Source: Emticicia agri (GTDB lineage Bacteria; Bacteroidota; Bacteroidia; Cytophagales; Spirosomataceae). Taken from it: a stretch of 64,000 nucleotides of DNA. This document shows, piece by piece, positions 63,601-64,000 of the stretch. The position numbers and the translations under genes were made by a program. Position 1 is the stretch's first letter, and each line of letters opens with the position of its first letter. The stretch is taken from the NCBI RefSeq assembly GCF_004168285.1, contig NZ_SEWF01000004.1, positions 124,001-188,000 on the forward strand, read 5' to 3'. The notes beneath the pieces were generated by a model that did not search any database, had not been told where the DNA came from, and saw nothing but the letters and a program-made list of their open reading frames with translations.

Positions 63601-64000
63601 TTATTTTTTCAGATTTTTTAAGTAGGCAATGGTTTGTGGTACCTGTGTGGCAATGTTCGAACTTTCGTCTTCTATGTAATAGTGTTCTACTCCGGCTTTT
63701 TTGGCCGCTATCAGAATAGCAGGTATATCTAACTGCCCAGTTCCAAGAGGCACATCATTTTCAGGCGATGTACCGCCTGACATATTGCCTTGAACCCCTT
63801 TTTTCAGGTCTTTCAGGTGCATCAGTTTAAACCGATTGCCATATTTATTGAGTAAGGCAGCGGGATCCTGACCCGGAAAGAAAGTCCACAATATATCCAT
63901 TTCAAAACTCACATACTTAGGGTCAGTATTCTGAACGATGTAATCGAACAAAGTGCCGTTTTCGTGTGGTTGAAACTCGTAGCCATGATTATGATAGCAG
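63601..64000 (-). CDS. Sugar phosphate isomerase/epimerase family protein (5' end cut)
   Basis: Partial: the C-terminal 132 residues are in the window and the frame continues past the edge (upstream codons read CYHNHGYEFQPHENGTL). The TIM-barrel AP-endonuclease-2/xylose-isomerase fold is shown by YHNHGYEF, YVSFEMDILWTF near the edge, HLKDLKKG and VEHYYIEDES, which include the usual metal-binding His, Glu and Asp. It heads the visible part of the minus-strand catabolic operon. Many secreted or cytoplasmic Bacteroidota members have unknown substrates. Confidence 0.88.
   Translation of the reverse strand, partial: CYHNHGYEFQPHENGTLFDYIVQNTDPKYVSFEMDILWTFFPGQDPAALLNKYGNRFKLMHLKDLKKGVQGNMSGGTSPENDVPLGTGQLDIPAILIAAKKAGVEHYYIEDESSNIATQVPQTIAYLKNLKK

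Noticed and set aside
1-64000. CRISPR array, tRNA or rRNA
   Set aside because: Read for regular spaced repeats and cloverleaf-like sequences; the only repeats are palindromic dispersed elements. A covariance-model scan could still find an ncRNA I missed.

Overview
The window comes from a Bacteroidota genome, most likely order Cytophagales (Spirosomataceae-like). The evidence is a SusC/SusD pair driven by an ECF sigma/FecR switch, TAnnTTTG-type -7 promoter elements, many Bacteroidota-type secreted proteins (DUF5916/CBM9-like, glutaminase with DUF4964/5127/4965/1793 layout, ThuA, FG-GAP/Ig-like adhesin), absence of strong Shine-Dalgarno sites, and moderate GC with AT-rich intergenic DNA. No rRNA, tRNA, CRISPR array or intact insertion sequence was recognised. 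About 40 protein genes are supported.

Layout. 1-11.4 kb (minus strand): a polysaccharide-utilisation locus reading ECF sigma, FecR anti-sigma, SusC with an N-terminal STN signalling domain, SusD, then two heparinase II/III-like secreted lyases, the last cut by the window edge. It is probably for a uronic-acid-containing glycan. 11.5-13.1 kb: gamma-carbonic anhydrase and a YitT membrane protein. 13.2-25.3 kb (plus): two tandem ThuA proteins, then an unusual Kdp potassium locus: an NtrC-type sigma-54 response regulator, a sigma-54-like promoter, a 27-residue membrane peptide, KdpF, KdpA, KdpB, KdpC, an outer-membrane porin, a stand-alone KdpD N-terminal (KdpD + USP) protein and a separate HAMP/PAS histidine kinase. 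The usual KdpD/KdpE pair is thus replaced by three proteins and a different promoter class. 25.3-29.5 kb: a lipoprotein/outer-membrane pair and a convergent 7TMR-DISM kinase/LuxR regulator pair.

29.6-40.9 kb: alpha-L-rhamnosidase (GH78), small membrane protein, Ca2+ P-type ATPase, M28 peptidase, DinB-fold protein, class C beta-lactamase-like hydrolase and a membrane protein. 41.2-56.8 kb: large Ig/FG-GAP surface protein, membrane-anchored LytTR regulator, two DUF5916 paralogues flanking a glutaminase, and an AT-rich accessory patch with two immunity-type genes (one SUKH/SMI1-KNR4) and a PD-(D/E)XK nuclease. 57-64 kb (minus): a carbohydrate catabolic operon (sugar isomerase, GH88 unsaturated glucuronyl hydrolase, flavin oxidoreductase, SDR, Gfo/Idh/MocA oxidoreductase, MFS transporter), which would suit products of uronate lyases such as those at the left end.

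Intergenic DNA is rich in dyad repeats of several families: a MITE-like element present as two inverted full copies (3.55 and 40.95 kb) plus decayed relatives; a CCACGGAGT-type palindromic element with four copies, three of them inside the Kdp locus; GTAGGGGTTC palindromes; nested AATTAGTGAAT-type inverted repeats; and GCCGTTC-N3-GAACGGC hairpins around the immunity-type genes.
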